Assembly (NCBI GenBank): GCA_945859605.1
Contig: OX243828.1
Location: 23,971,609 to 24,035,608, forward strand
DNA: 64,000 nucleotides
Source: Lumbricus rubellus
Taxonomy: Eukaryota > Annelida > Clitellata > Crassiclitellata > Lumbricidae
Direction of reading: 5' to 3'
This document shows positions 42,755 through 55,100 of the stretch, piece by piece. Each line of letters opens with the position of its first letter. The stretch's first letter is position 1. The notes beneath the pieces were generated by a model that was given only the letters and a program-made list of their open reading frames with translations, searched no databases and had not been told where the DNA came from. The translations under genes and the position numbers were made by a program.

Positions 42755-42951
42755 CAGGGCTGTTTTTAAGAATTTTTTAGAATTGCACAACTCCTTCTTT
42801 CCTTTCCCATCCTCCAAGGTAAATTTCTTCCAATCGGAGGACAAGACCATTTTTGCTAGTTTTAACGGTAGAGAAGTGCTTCTACAACTGCACAAATCCA
42901 TTTAGAAATGCACATTTTGTGTAGGCTACAACTGCACGTTAAAAATCCCTG
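42755..42951. mobile_element. hAT-type MITE family E, copy 3
   Basis: 197 bases, perfect 8-bp duplication TTACCGGT (42747-42754, 42952-42959). Confidence 0.83.
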
Positions 42952-43286
42952 TTACCGGTACGGCTTACTCAGTCCGCCCTCATCAAAGGCATCGGCATAT
43001 CGCATATAGACATGACGCAAAGTCACAGAGCACACTGATTCTGTCTTATTCTTTTCTGACACGCATTGATTATTGCAACTCGGCACCGTGCGCATGGTCT
43101 TGCAGAATGCACCCTGTTTCCTCTAACCAGAATATTGCAAGACTGTGTCTTGGACTCTATTACCGATACCATTATCGATCTGTTCTTCGTTATTTACACT
43201 ATCTTTGGTCCTTTTCACTGTAGCCTGTAGGCCTATAAGCAGCTTAATTAGGCCTAGGTTTCGAACATTTAAAAATAACATCCTGC

Positions 43287-43337
43287 AAAACAGCTTCATA
43301 TAATTTATTAGGCTAGGCCTATATGAAGCTGTTTTGC
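43287..43337. repeat. Hairpin GCAAAACAGCTTCATATA
   Basis: Inverted copies of GCAAAACAGCTTCATATA around a short loop (43287-43304 with 43320-43337); a third partial copy (caaaacagcttcaacataat) is at 43402. Confidence 0.72.
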
Positions 43338-44585
43338 ATGATATTTAGGCTACCGTCATTTAAATTTTACAATTTAAGTCAACAAATCGAGTTTATAAAA
43401 TCAAAACAGCTTCAACATAATTTACAATTGGCAGTCGTGTACAAACAACTCGCAAAAGCCAAAGTGAGTCAGATCCGGTGAACTTTATAGGCCTACCGAT
43501 ATCCGTCAGCACTTAGTATTCGGGGTGGGGCGTGTGGGGGTGGGTGGGGGATGGACCAAAAGACGGTCAATGGCTTGTCGAATCATGATAATTCGATTTG
43601 AAAACAATTTTCCAGTCAAATATCGATCTGCTCTCGACATGCCACATTATATATTGGTTCAAACACGATTTGAAACGGCGCATCTCCGTAAGTAGGCTTT
43701 GGTACAAGGGGCATGACATGGCAGGCGATTGTTTCGACCTTCCAATGCGCGGAGATGGAGAATATAGATTTAAGGATCAGGACGTTAATTCATGGCAGTT
43801 GATTGTTTCAACCTTCCAATACGGAGAAGGCGAATTAGTGCCTCCGAAGGACCTTGAGCATTCACTCAAACTCCGCCACTGCATGCTCGTATTTTGGCAT
43901 GGTGGAAAGGGGAGCGCGACACTAATCATACCTGATAATAATATGACACTGTGGTGCTAAAACGTTTTTCACTTACAATTGCTTCGAGCTATCGATTGAT
44001 ACATGCATGTATATTGTACACTGTATAGGCCTACTTGACCATTGTATAAAGGCGTTTAATATATAGGCCTAAGTAGGCCTAATAACAATCGGCCTAATAA
44101 CAGTATTCCTAATAACAATAGACCCAACAACAATATGCCTGATATCAATAGGCCTAACAGCAATAGGCCTAATAACAATAGTCTATAGACCTAATAATAA
44201 GTCTAATAAGAATAAACCTAACAACAATAAGCCTAATAACAATAGGCCCAATAACAATAGGTCTACTAATAATGTATTGCATCAGTGAGGTAGTAGCTAC
44301 CGTTACGTTCCACTGCAAATTCCAGCCACCGACTATAATTAATTCTGAACAAAGGAGAGCGACACGTGGTCCATAACTTGACTTAAGCCATCATGGAGTG
44401 CAGGCAGATGACATGGTCTGCAGCCATTCAGCTACATGTATATTTATGAAGCTCTCTATAATATTATTTGTACACGTCATATGTATCCACGTACGTATGC
44501 ATGCATGCATGCATGCATGCATGCGCATAATGCATGTATGGGCATGTAGGCCTAGGCCTATTATAGGCACGCTTATATGCCTGTA

Positions 44586-45890
44586 CGTAATTGTAATTGT
44601 AATTGTAATTGAACATTTATATAGCGCCGCTCACAGATTCAGTAGCGCTCCTGACCCTAGTTAGCACTGCCGCTAACGAATAGCATAGTCTTCAGGCGTT
44701 TCCTAAACAAAGGGAGAGAGAGACTAAGAAGCTCAAGACGAAGTTTGTGAGGAAGACGGTTCCAGTAGGATGGGCCAGCATAAGCAAAGCTTCTGGACTG
44801 GGCAGTGGGCAGTGGCTCCACGCATGCGAGGCACGACAAGGAGGCCGCTGGCTGCCGAGCGAAGGGCAGAGCGGCCGGAGAGAGAGGAGACCGGGATGCA
44901 GAGAGAACGGAGGTAAGAGGGAGCTACCCCAAGAAGAGAATTGCGCATGAGTGTCAGAATCTTAAACTCAATGCGCTGTGGTACAGGAAGCCAGTGGAGA
45001 GTGTCCCGAATAAAGACAGAAATATGAGAGAACTTGGGAAGACCGGCAATTAGGCGAGCAGCAGCATTTAGAATTGTCTGAAGTTTGGAAAGGTTGAGTG
45101 AGGAGAGACCGGCGTAAGCAGAGTTCCCAAAGTCAACCCTAGAGCAGATCAGGGCATGAACAAGCGCCTTAACAGCTTGCGGAGAGAGTGAATGGCGAAT
45201 AGTTCGCAGCTGGCGTAGGTGGTAGAGACATGTACGTGAGACACGGTTGACATGGTCCGAGAAAGAAAGGGCTGAATCCAGAGTGAAACCCAAGTCACGA
45301 ACTGTGGGAGAGAAATGGACATCAGGAAACAAAGTACGGAGGAGCTCCATGTCGATCTTCGCAAGCTGGGCTCGGCCTCCAAGCCAGATGTATTGGGTTT
45401 TTTCAGAATTCAGGCGGAGACGGTTGGAGGACATCCACTGGTCTAGGGCCGAGGTGGCATCAAGAATAGTGGCAACCAGTGAGGCAGCTGTACTGGACGG
45501 GCCATGAACAAAGGCTTGCGTATCATCAGCGTATTGATGAGCCGAAGCACCCTTGAGGGAGAGTATGAGTGATAAATCTGCGGTGTAGAGTATGTAAAGA
45601 AGCGGTGCCAGGACCGAGCCTTGAGGCAAGCCGTATGGAACAGGGGACCAGGCAGAGCGTGTGGACCCAAAGATCACAGATAAGGAGCGGTCTGAGAGGA
45701 AAGAACTGAACAAGAGAAGGGCAGAGTCGCCAATGCCGAAGGATTTAGAAAGACGCTCGAAGAGTATGGCGTGGTCGACAGTGTCGAACGCTGCACTAAC
45801 GTCAAACAGAGCTAGCAAGGTGATGTGACTTTGGTCAGTTGCTGCAAAGACGTCAGCAAGTAAGCGGGTGATAAGAGACTCAGTAGAATG
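44586..45890 (-). pseudogene. CR1/L2-like LINE, 5'-truncated reverse transcriptase
   Basis: One frame (from about 45890 to 44733) covers the C-terminal two thirds of a non-LTR reverse transcriptase. It has FDVSAAFDTVDH (palm motif A), GLPQGSVLAPLLY, QYADDTQAF (catalytic YADD), then NAAARLIAGLPKF, LHWLPVPQRIEFKIL and APSYLRSLC. Near 44827 the frame shifts; the other frame continues SFAYAGPSYWNRLPHKLRLE to a stop near 44657. The endonuclease and N-terminal half are absent: the copy starts abruptly at a TATG microsatellite, as 5'-truncated LINEs do. 3' tail ggagcgctactgaatctgtg then (ACAATT)n, not poly-A, as in CR1/L2. Dead by truncation and frameshift. Confidence 0.85.
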
Positions 45891-46151
45891 GTATGTATGT
45901 ATGCATGTATGTATACAAGTGCGTGTGAGTATCGAACATCAGCAAAGAAGTTTAATCACAGCCAGTTTGCTATCAATTCGTATAATATTTATTTAGATTT
46001 CTTAATTAATTCGAACTAAATCCTCGCATTAATTTTGTATAAAATTTCATCGTTGTCCTCGGTTCGCAGCGTCCCTTCCAAGATTGTGTTCACTCAAAGC
46101 TTCGTTCATCGTCTTTTATATCAGAAGCGTCCCCAAAAAGTTTGCGGAAGG

Positions 46152-46385
46152 ACAAGGCGCGGTGGTCTAGTGGTGGCGTCGTTGCCTTGGAGCCGGAAGG
46201 TTCTAGGTTCGAATCCACCTCGCCGCGTAAGGACCTTGGGCAAGTCCTTCACTTACAATTGCTCAGCGCTTCGGCGTGAAACTCCGATGCAGTGTCCGCT
46301 CTGCATCGGGAGCGCCTCTGAGTAGAGAGAGCTTGAAGGGGCGCTATAACAAGTGCACATACATACATACATACATACATACATA
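46152..46385 (+). mobile_element. SINE family A with CATA tail
   Basis: Among the best kept copies: ggcgcggtggtctagtggtg, aggttcgaatccacctc, gggcgctataacaagtgcac, then (CATA)8. Confidence 0.8.
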
Positions 46386-47468
46386 CAAGGCGGTACGTAG
46401 GCCTACATTCGTGGAAAGAATAAAGCAGATTTCAAGCAATTTACGATCGAGTCTGGACAAGGTCTAGGTCTACCTGTGAGGGATGGCACACAATGTGAAG
46501 TTCTGAATGTTTAGTGATGTAAGCCATATGTATAGAAACTTGATTAAAATTCTGAAATGATTCATGCACATATTCATAGACATATAAGCTTACACATTAT
46601 GAGTCTATATACCCTTGATAATTAATGCAACTAATTAAATAATTCATGATCAATTGAGATAGCCAGTAAATTGAACTTCCTCATACATGTACATGTCTAA
46701 TATTGTCTATGCTGGTCAAAGATGGGGAGGGGCGTCGTGAGAGTTCTGGGATGTAAGAGGATGAGAGGAAAATGTCCAGCTAAAAATGTCATAGACCCTT
46801 ATGCATGTAGGCTATTGCTTGTATGTATGTATAGGCCTACATGAACTACAACCAATGATATGCACAATGTTATTAGCTCTATTACAATTTTATTAAGTGA
46901 GCTAGCGATCTATTTTTTTATATTAACATTTTCTTTTGAATAACCTATCCGCCAGTATAAAACTTTCCACATTATATTGTGTATAACATATATTTGTCTG
47001 CATTCAAAATCGTTCACGACCTATCGAGACACCCTATAGGTCTATGGAACTTGAGTTAGACTGTTCAAGAAATCAAAGCATTCATGTAGGCATGTCTTGT
47101 TTTTCATGCCAATTAGGCATATATTCGATGTTGCTGTCACAGCGAGTTCTTCTGAGTAGACTTTAAAATAGGGGCTACAAGAAAATAACTAATCCGGAAG
47201 AAACAGAAGAAAAGCACGACAGATCACCAGTCGGAATGAAACCAGGTGGCAGAGGAAGAAGAAGAGTTTGATGAAGACGTTTTTGCCAATGGCAAATAGG
47301 CCTATTTGGGAGGGCAAGTGCCCCTTTATGTGGAGGCGCCCATACTTAGATAGGCCTACGTCCTACTTCAAGGCAGTGGCTATCTATGGGCAAGTTTTCA
47401 ACACACCATAGCTCATCTTCCCCATTCTCTTCCGTCTTACCTGTCTAGCTGTTTTATCGGGATGGTGA

Positions 47469-49170
47469 CAGTGTTTAATCTAGTCCCCGTCCTCTGGGGG
47501 GGGGAATTCAGGTTTCTGGGGGGGAGACAATTGAGCGTCCGAAGGGCGCTCGTGAGGCGCGTAGCGCCGAGACCGGGAGACCGGGAGGGGGAGGGGTATG
47601 GGGAGGGGGATTTCCCCTCCCCATAAGAAATTTTTGGAATTTCCACATTGCAATGGCAGCATTTTTATGGTGTCTTCTTAACAAAAACCTGTACTTTTTG
47701 AGAGCCTCACCAGAAACTTTTGGAATTTCCACATTGCAATGGAAGCATTTTATGGTGTCTTCCTAACAAAAACCTGTACTTTTTGAGAGCCACACCAGAA
47801 ATTTTTCCAATTTCCACATTGCAATGGCAGCATTTTATGGTGTCTTTTTAACAAAAACCTGTACTTTTTGAGAGCCTCACCAGAAACTTTTGGAATTTCC
47901 ACATTGCAACGGCAGCATTTTATGGTGTCTTCTTAACAAAAACCTGTACTTTTTGAGAGCCTCACCAGAAACTTTTGGAATTTCCACATTGCAATGGAAG
48001 CATTTTATGGTGTCTTCCTAACAAAAACCTGTACTTTTTGAGAGCCTCACCAGAACTTTTTGGAATTTCCACATTGCAATGGCAGCATTTTATGGTGTCT
48101 TCTTAACAAAAACCTGTACGTTTTGAGAGCCTCACCAGAAACTTTTGGAATTTCCACATTGCAACGGCAGCATTTTTATGGTGTCTTCTTAACAAAAACC
48201 TGTACTTTTTGAGAGCCTCACCAGAAATTTTTGGAATTTCCACATTGCAATGGCAACATTTTATGGTGTCTTCTTAACAAAAACCTGTACTTTTTGAGAG
48301 CCTCACCAGAAACTTTTGGAATTTCCACATTGCAATGGCAGCATTTTATGGTGTCTTCTTAACAAAAACCTGTACTTTTTCAGAGCCTCACCAGAAACTT
48401 TTGGAATTTCCACATTGCAATGGAAGCATTTTAAGACCTGTGTCATCTTAACAAAAACCTGTACTTGTTCAGAGCCTCATGAGAAATTTTTTGAATTTCC
48501 ACATTGCAATGGCAGCATTTTATGGTGTCTTCTTAACAAAAACCTGTACTTTTTCAGAGCCTCACCAGAAACTTTTTGAATTTCCACATTGCAATGGAAG
48601 CATTTTAAGGTGTCATCTTAACAAAAACCTGTACTTGTTCAGAGCCTCATCAGAAACTTTTTTAATTTCCATATTGCAATGGCAGCATTTTAAGGTGTCA
48701 TCTTAACACTCATTTTAGCAGAATTGTGTCACATATTATAATAGTAAATATTTACTATAACCATATAATAGTAAATAATATTACGGTATATTATATTATA
48801 ACAGTTAATGTAATGCGATGATGTAAGCAGCAGCTAAAACTATTATCATTTTGCCAAATGTTTCTGGAGGGATGTCATCTCTGTTTTTAGTTAGACAAAA
48901 ATAGTGTTTATACAAACATATACAGTAAGTTATACTCATTGCAACATGATAGTATCATATATTATGTTAGTAAAATTAATAATGTCATTATTTATAATCA
49001 TAATTGTAATAGTAAATAATATCACCGTATATTATAACACTTCATGTAAAACAATGATGAAAACAGTAAAAAAGCAATTTCATTTTGTCAAATTTTTCTG
49101 GAGGGGGAAATGTTAATCCTGGGGGGGGGGAACTTTTCCCCCCCCCCAGAGACGTCTAGATTAAACACTG
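47469..49170. mobile_element. 1.7-kb hAT-type element filled by an 85-bp tandem array
   Basis: Ends CAGTGTTTAATCTAG and inverted, flanked by a perfect 8-bp duplication GATGGTGA (47461-47468, 49171-49178). Subterminal G- and C-runs can pair. No transposase. A decayed relative may be at 57558-57880. Confidence 0.82.
47620..48710 (+). repeat. 85-bp satellite array, about 12 units
   Basis: Each unit contains ggaatttccacattgcaatg, agcattttatggtgtcttct and aacaaaaacctgtacttttt. Units are about 95% alike in the middle and more diverged at the right end. Because 85 is not a multiple of 3, ORFs in it rotate frame and are not genes. Confidence 0.9.
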
Positions 49171-49539
49171 GATGGTGAGATCTAGTTAGAAGGCTTAGTA
49201 TAGATCTCCTTCTGATCTGCCGCTGATTGAATTGCTGGAAATGTACGGAGAATACTTTGAACTATGACTACAGCGGTGAGAGAATAATTGCAACTCGATC
49301 AGTAACCTACACTAGTGGCAAGTGAAATGTAATCTTCAATTAAGACACTTGTCATTATAATTACCGGTATTTGAAGAAATTTGGGATGGTGAGAACTGCG
49401 AATTGGCGCACTGTCAGGTTCTACAAGGCGCTATGCCAAGTGTCCAAATACATGTGCATATACATACATACATGCATGTAGGCCTATAGTATGCATACAT
49501 GCAAACACGCAAACATACACAGACCTACATACAAAGTAC

Positions 49540-49591
49540 AAACATACATACAAATATACATACATGCATACATACATATATACATACATAG

Positions 49592-49622
<31 letters not shown>

Positions 49623-49800
49623 CATACATACATACATACATACATACATACATACATACATACATACATACATACATACATACATACATACATACATACA
49701 TACATACATACATACATACATACATACATACATACATACATACATACATACATACATACATACATACATACATACATACATACATACATACATACATACA

Positions 49801-49834
<34 letters not shown>

Positions 49835-49850
49835 CATACATACATACATG
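49540..49850 (+). repeat. Long (CATA)n microsatellite
   Basis: About 280 bases almost perfectly CATA. It follows a SINE-like tail (aaggcgctatgccaagtgtc, 49428), which is the likely seed. Confidence 0.93.
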
Positions 49851-50906
49851 CATGTATATGACCCATCCGCATAGACTAGCCCTGTTTCTTGGAATTTACC
49901 CAACTCGATCTGAATGTTGAAGTGTTCCACTGCTTGGCTTTGAGCCCAAGAACCGCCACGCACCTTAACTGTGGCTTGACAAGCATGCCAGATATAAGTA
50001 AGAGTCGTGTTTCAATCGTTTAGCAATTTAAATGTCCATACCTACTTCGTTGCGGTCGTTGTCCGTTTAACTAAACGTGAATTAGCGAGGCCTTTGATAC
50101 AGTTGACCCCTGCATTGTCTCGATTGCACCACGAGATAATACGACCTGCAGGTATTTGTTGGTCCCTATTGTACATCACCGATTACAATTAAATCTGCAT
50201 CACTGAAGGTCTGTTACGTCACTGTGTGTGTGTGAGCCTAGGCAGGTAGATATCGGCCTGTTCAGGGCAAAGTAGACTGGGTTGTTGAAAGTACGGTTCT
50301 CATATAAAAACCAGACAATCACCACTAAGTCGGAATCAGCCTTTCTGACTTGTACATAGGCTTCCCGTGCAGGTCGCACATCGGGCAAGGTATATACCTT
50401 CTCCATTCATCAACTTGCTGAATGTCCGTAGGATTTACCACCATCCAAAGAAAATAATGGTAAGTGCTCAATACGCTTTTAGGTAGATCTACTTTCACGG
50501 AGAACGCACGTATTCCAGTACCGTTACCTGCGTAAAATTAATACTAAGATTGGAGGAACTAATCAAGGAGCTAAATACGTTGTATTTCGGTGCAGAAACG
50601 TATAAACATGACCTTAGCTCAAGTCTTGCAAATAGAATTTTATATATTATGTTTTGAACTGATGCGCAGTACAATACAAAAGTTAAGAGAAAACTTGACA
50701 ATTACTATGCATGTAGGCCCTATATTGTTATTGGGTGATATCGTTAAAGTTTCTGACTCGCTAAAAAAATTAATAGGCCTGCAGTAGGTGGTTGGCAATT
50801 AGGCCTAAGCTTATGTAGGCCCTATAGAACTATAATTTATGCTAATGGGTAATAATATTTATACACGAATGCTAATTGAATCTTGATATAAAATCATTGT
50901 TGCAAT

Positions 50907-51197
50907 CATTGGCGCCCGCACATAGGAGGCAAGAGGGGCACTTGTTACACCGAAATAGTTATATTCCTATTTTGACTAATACTTTTTGGTTTTTAACACA
51001 TTTCTTCGCGTTAAAGCGCAAGTGTTACTAACGATACACAAAGTAAAACTGAGAAATTTACTTTTAGAAAACTCTGTGAAAAATACTCTTGTTCGCAATA
51101 TTCTGCTTTGAATTTCCCAGCTCTTGCTAGAAAAATTAGTTGTAGGCTAACCATTGTGTTTTTCCCCCTCCTGCACAAATTTCTGCGGGCGCCTATG
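50907..51197. mobile_element. hAT-type MITE family D
   Basis: 291 bases, ends CATTGGCGCCCGCA and inverted CATAGGCGCCCGCA, perfect 8-bp duplication GTTGCAAT (50899-50906, 51198-51205). Confidence 0.84.
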
Positions 51198-51982
51198 GTT
51201 GCAATACCATATTATTATATTATAGTAGGCTAATAGCGTACACAAGGAATCAACTAATTTTCGATTCAAGACACTTGCAGCCTTTGCAGGCGTGTTCATT
51301 TGTAGAAAGCATCTCATATTGCGCCTACAGTCATGGCTGCATGCAGATTTGTAATTTTATGTCTTATATGTGATTTGCGTTCATATGAATTGTTTCAGTT
51401 GCACAACGTGTTCGTAGACCTACTGCATAGCCTAATTGTAGTCTGAATACTGTAACCGTTTGCGGCCTGTCAACCGGATTGTTGAATAAACGATAATTAT
51501 TAGCATATTAGCCTATTATTATCTTCAAGAGTTTGGATAACATTTTAGAATTTAGTGGCTTAGATGAAATTTTAGATCAATGATTTACGAAACATTCTAC
51601 ATAAATAGTTTAGATAAGTTCAATAAATTGGATAACTTTCAGTTCAATAGTTTAGTTCGCTTTATGGGTAAATATAGTTTAGATAACATTGACATCAATA
51701 GTTTAGATACCAGGTACCTTCGTAGATAGGCCTAAATGGTTTGTTAACTTTATCGGTCAATGGTTTAGACAACTTTAGAGATTATAAATGGTTTATAGAT
51801 CAATAGTTTAGATTCCTTTAGGGCCTTTAGGCTAAATAGAATTTTTTCATCGCATTGATTTTGAGTTGAATTGAATTTGAGTTAAATTGAATAGAATTGA
51901 AATGAAATTCATTGAATTGAATTGAATTGAATAGGCCAAGTATGATCTATCGGCTGCGACGGTTGGTGGTACAAAGCCCCAA

Positions 51983-52193
51983 ATGGATCGCTCATCTTCC
52001 CAACAGACAATCGTCAACAAGATGGAAGCAGGCAACATGGAAGTCGCAGTTGCAGCGACTGACAGTGAAAGCGGTGAACCGGAACGAGCTGCGTGGGGCA
52101 ACCAGGTTGAGTTCATCCTGACGATGGTTGGTTATGCCGTCGGTCTTGGTAACGTCTGGAGGTTTCCATACCTCTGCTACAAGAACGGCGGTG
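51983..52193 (+). CDS. SLC6 exon 1 (start, TM1)
   Basis: Cytosolic N-terminus then [20 protein letters not shown] and the TM1 sodium/substrate segment NVWRFPY. Donor gtaagc, phase 1. Confidence 0.93.
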
Positions 52194-55100
52194 GTAAGCC
52201 ATCAATCAGCAATTAATATGCCTATGACATTGTCTATAGCTATAGGTTGAGCGCCTCTGAGTGGTATTTTTACTTGAAGGAGCGCTATATAAATGTCCGA
52301 ATGAATAGGTGACTTTTACATTGAATTGTATTTGCTGTAGGCCTATCTGACCATATTTTATAAAGCGCTTCTCGCAGCATAGCAGGAAGTGATTTTGTAA
52401 ACGAACGAAGACTTGCTAATTGAACGACATATTGCTTAAAATAATGCATGCGTAAAAATTGCGTTATGTAGATCTATATTAGGCCTATGTCTGTGATAAT
52501 GCATATAGGATTATTATGTAGGTAGGCCCTAGGTAGGGAGACATATTTGTATGCATGCCTGTCGTGTGGAGGCTAAGTATGTTTTGATGTGTGCTTCGGA
52601 GTAGGCCTATTTGTAAAGAGACTTTTCAGAAACTAGCATGGGAGCTTAGCATGACAACTTAATTGATCGGCAAAGCTGCGTATTATGATTATAGGATGGC
52701 TTGAAAATGCTTCTCGAGTTCTTTGCAAAGAATTGGTTAACATCATAATTATGATAACACACAGAAATACCAAAAATATTATTGTTGCTGGTTCTTTCAG
52801 GAGCGTTTCTAATACCGTACTTTGGAACACTGGCTTTGGTTGGACTTCCGTTGTTTTTCCTTGAACTATCGTACGGTCAGTTCGCCAGCCTTGGACCAAT
52901 CGCAGCTTGGTCACTGAACCCGCTCTTCAAGGGTATGTTAAAGACATACGTATTTGCGCACATAAAAATTAAGCACATACACGTAGGCCTACGTGTACTA
53001 GTCTATACAAGAATGCATACACGGATAACACAAGAAATCAAACACTCATAGCCTAGTTGGTCTACATAGTCCTAAATGCATAGGCCTACAGTGAGTGCAC
53101 ACACGCCACACACACAGCTTATTAGGCCTGCATGTGCTTGCGCACGCGCACGCACACGCACAAACCACCCACAGTTAGGTACTTATTATAATATACTTGC
53201 CACGATAATATTAAAATGATATTAAAATGATATTAAAATTGCATTGAAATTACATTGAAATTACATTAAATTATATTACAATTAAATTAAATGGTGTCTT
53301 ATTTATGTAAGCTACCATGGGCGTCGGGCATATATTTTTGCAAGATCAAGCAAAACAAAAGAGCTGTAGGGCCCCCTCTTGCCCCTAATTGCGGGGGCTC
53401 ATGTTATGTAGCCTACGGCAGACGTATTGGATATAAAAATTATAATCCCAATCTGGTTTGCTGATGTGTGTATTTTCTCGACGCCTTTTAGGTTTGGGAT
53501 ATGCGATGGTGATAACGAACACAATCATCGGAATCTATTACAACGTGATCGTATCATGGACCATCTACTACTTCTTTGCCTCCATGACTTCGCGGTTGCC
53601 GTGGGAGGATTGCAACAACCCGTGGAACACCATCTACTGTGTTGCCCCGGCAGACATGAAAAACATCACAGGTTCTTATAACAATAATTCTAACTAACTT
53701 CTGCTTTACAGTAAATTGCTATGCACTTCGTAATCGTAATATTAAAGCATTTATAAAGCGCATCTAGTAGGATGAACCGTTCAGAGGCCCTCCCAGTGCG
53801 CAAGGCAATGTACAATTGTACATGCATACCACCACCAGACAAAGAAAATCAGACGACTACGTCTGAGAAAATAATCAGAGCTGATTTTAAGTAGTGTTAC
53901 CTACCAGAGTTCAGTGTGTTCCATAAGCTACGAACCTCAACTTGAAACCATTTTTGGCCGAACAGGAAGCCAGTGCACAGATTTATAGGTGCGGAAATAA
54001 TTAATAATTGCGAGTGTGTGACACCGGTGCGAAGATACGGGTGTGGTGATACGGGTAAGGTGTCACGAGTTCTACCATAATAATTATGGATGTGGTTGAT
54101 AAAATTATAGGCGTCTTTAGAAAAAGGTGTCTTGGTGTCTTGTCTTGCGCTCCTTTTTACCTCACGTTCTTTTGTGATTTCTGACGCCAGGGAACTTCAC
54201 GATTGTAAACAACGAAACCATCGCCAGATCCGCCATTAAGACGCCAAGCGAAGAATACTTTTAGTAAGTAGCCTACTTTGCTCCTTATGTCGGCATACTA
54301 TATAGGCTAATTATTATAATTACTGCCATGATGAAAAGTAGAAAATAGAAAGTATTCAAAGTAGAAAATCGCTAGTCGTCGATCTGTGCCTCTTACGCAG
54401 CTTCTGCCAAGACTTTGGTAGGCCTACTTATAGGCCTATTATTCTTGCCTATTATTTATATTTAAGGCCTACTTGATGTAAGCCTATCCAGTAGCCATGT
54501 ATGTGCAATGTACACGAATGTGTAGGCCCTACATGTAGGCTTATGCAGATGCTTTCCGTGACGTTACTATAAGTAATGAGAAAGCACTGCATAGTCAAAG
54601 CAATGTCACAGTCATTGGGAGCAAAAACTTTCTTAAACAAATCTAAGCCTTGAATCGTGGCCTAAATAAAACAAATTTTATGTAAGCTGTCTTCTCAGTT
54701 AGTTATCTGTGAATACTTACTTTTATTAGCCGGTTGATCTGCAGTCAAATCATTTGGCTGATGATGATGATGACGACGTCGACGACGATGATGATGATGA
54801 TGATGAAGAAGAAGAAAAAGAAGATGATAATGATGATGATGATACTGCTGCTGATGATGATGACCCTAAATTTCTTTTAGTAACAACGTCTTACAAATGA
54901 CAGACGGGGTGGAGAATTCTGGTGGAATTGTTTGGTCGTTGGCTCTTTGTCTTCTGCTTGCCTGGGCAATTGTCTTTGCAGTTCTAATCAAGGGAATCTC
55001 TTCGCTCGGAAAGGTAAACTGCTGAGACATAAAATAAAAATTCACGATTATGATAACGCTAGTATAACACTGTCATCATCAGTAACAGTCTCTTCGTCAT

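Larger units (their letters stand above)
37286..51982. other. Spacer between POU6F2-like and SLC6 genes
   Basis: Holds the POU6F2-like 3' UTR (extent unknown), repeats listed separately, and no protein-coding gene I can support. 38430-40330, 43340-44560, 46400-47460, 49880-50900 and 51200-51930 show no clear structure. Within them are short AT repeats (39990-40055) and runs of aataggcctaataacaatag type (44080-44270). Confidence 0.6.

Noticed and set aside
43598..43960. 120-codon ORF (RRISVSRLWYKGHDMAGDCF...)
   Set aside because: Not low-complexity but shows no domain I recognise, no strong start context and no clear splice partners; left unannotated as likely chance.
47437..48706. ORFs within the 85-bp satellite
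   Set aside because: Unit length is not a multiple of 3, so frames rotate; the peptide repeats are by-products.
49431..49963. Long Tyr-Ile-His-Thr and Met-Tyr-Val-Cys ORFs
   Set aside because: Readings of the CATA microsatellite.
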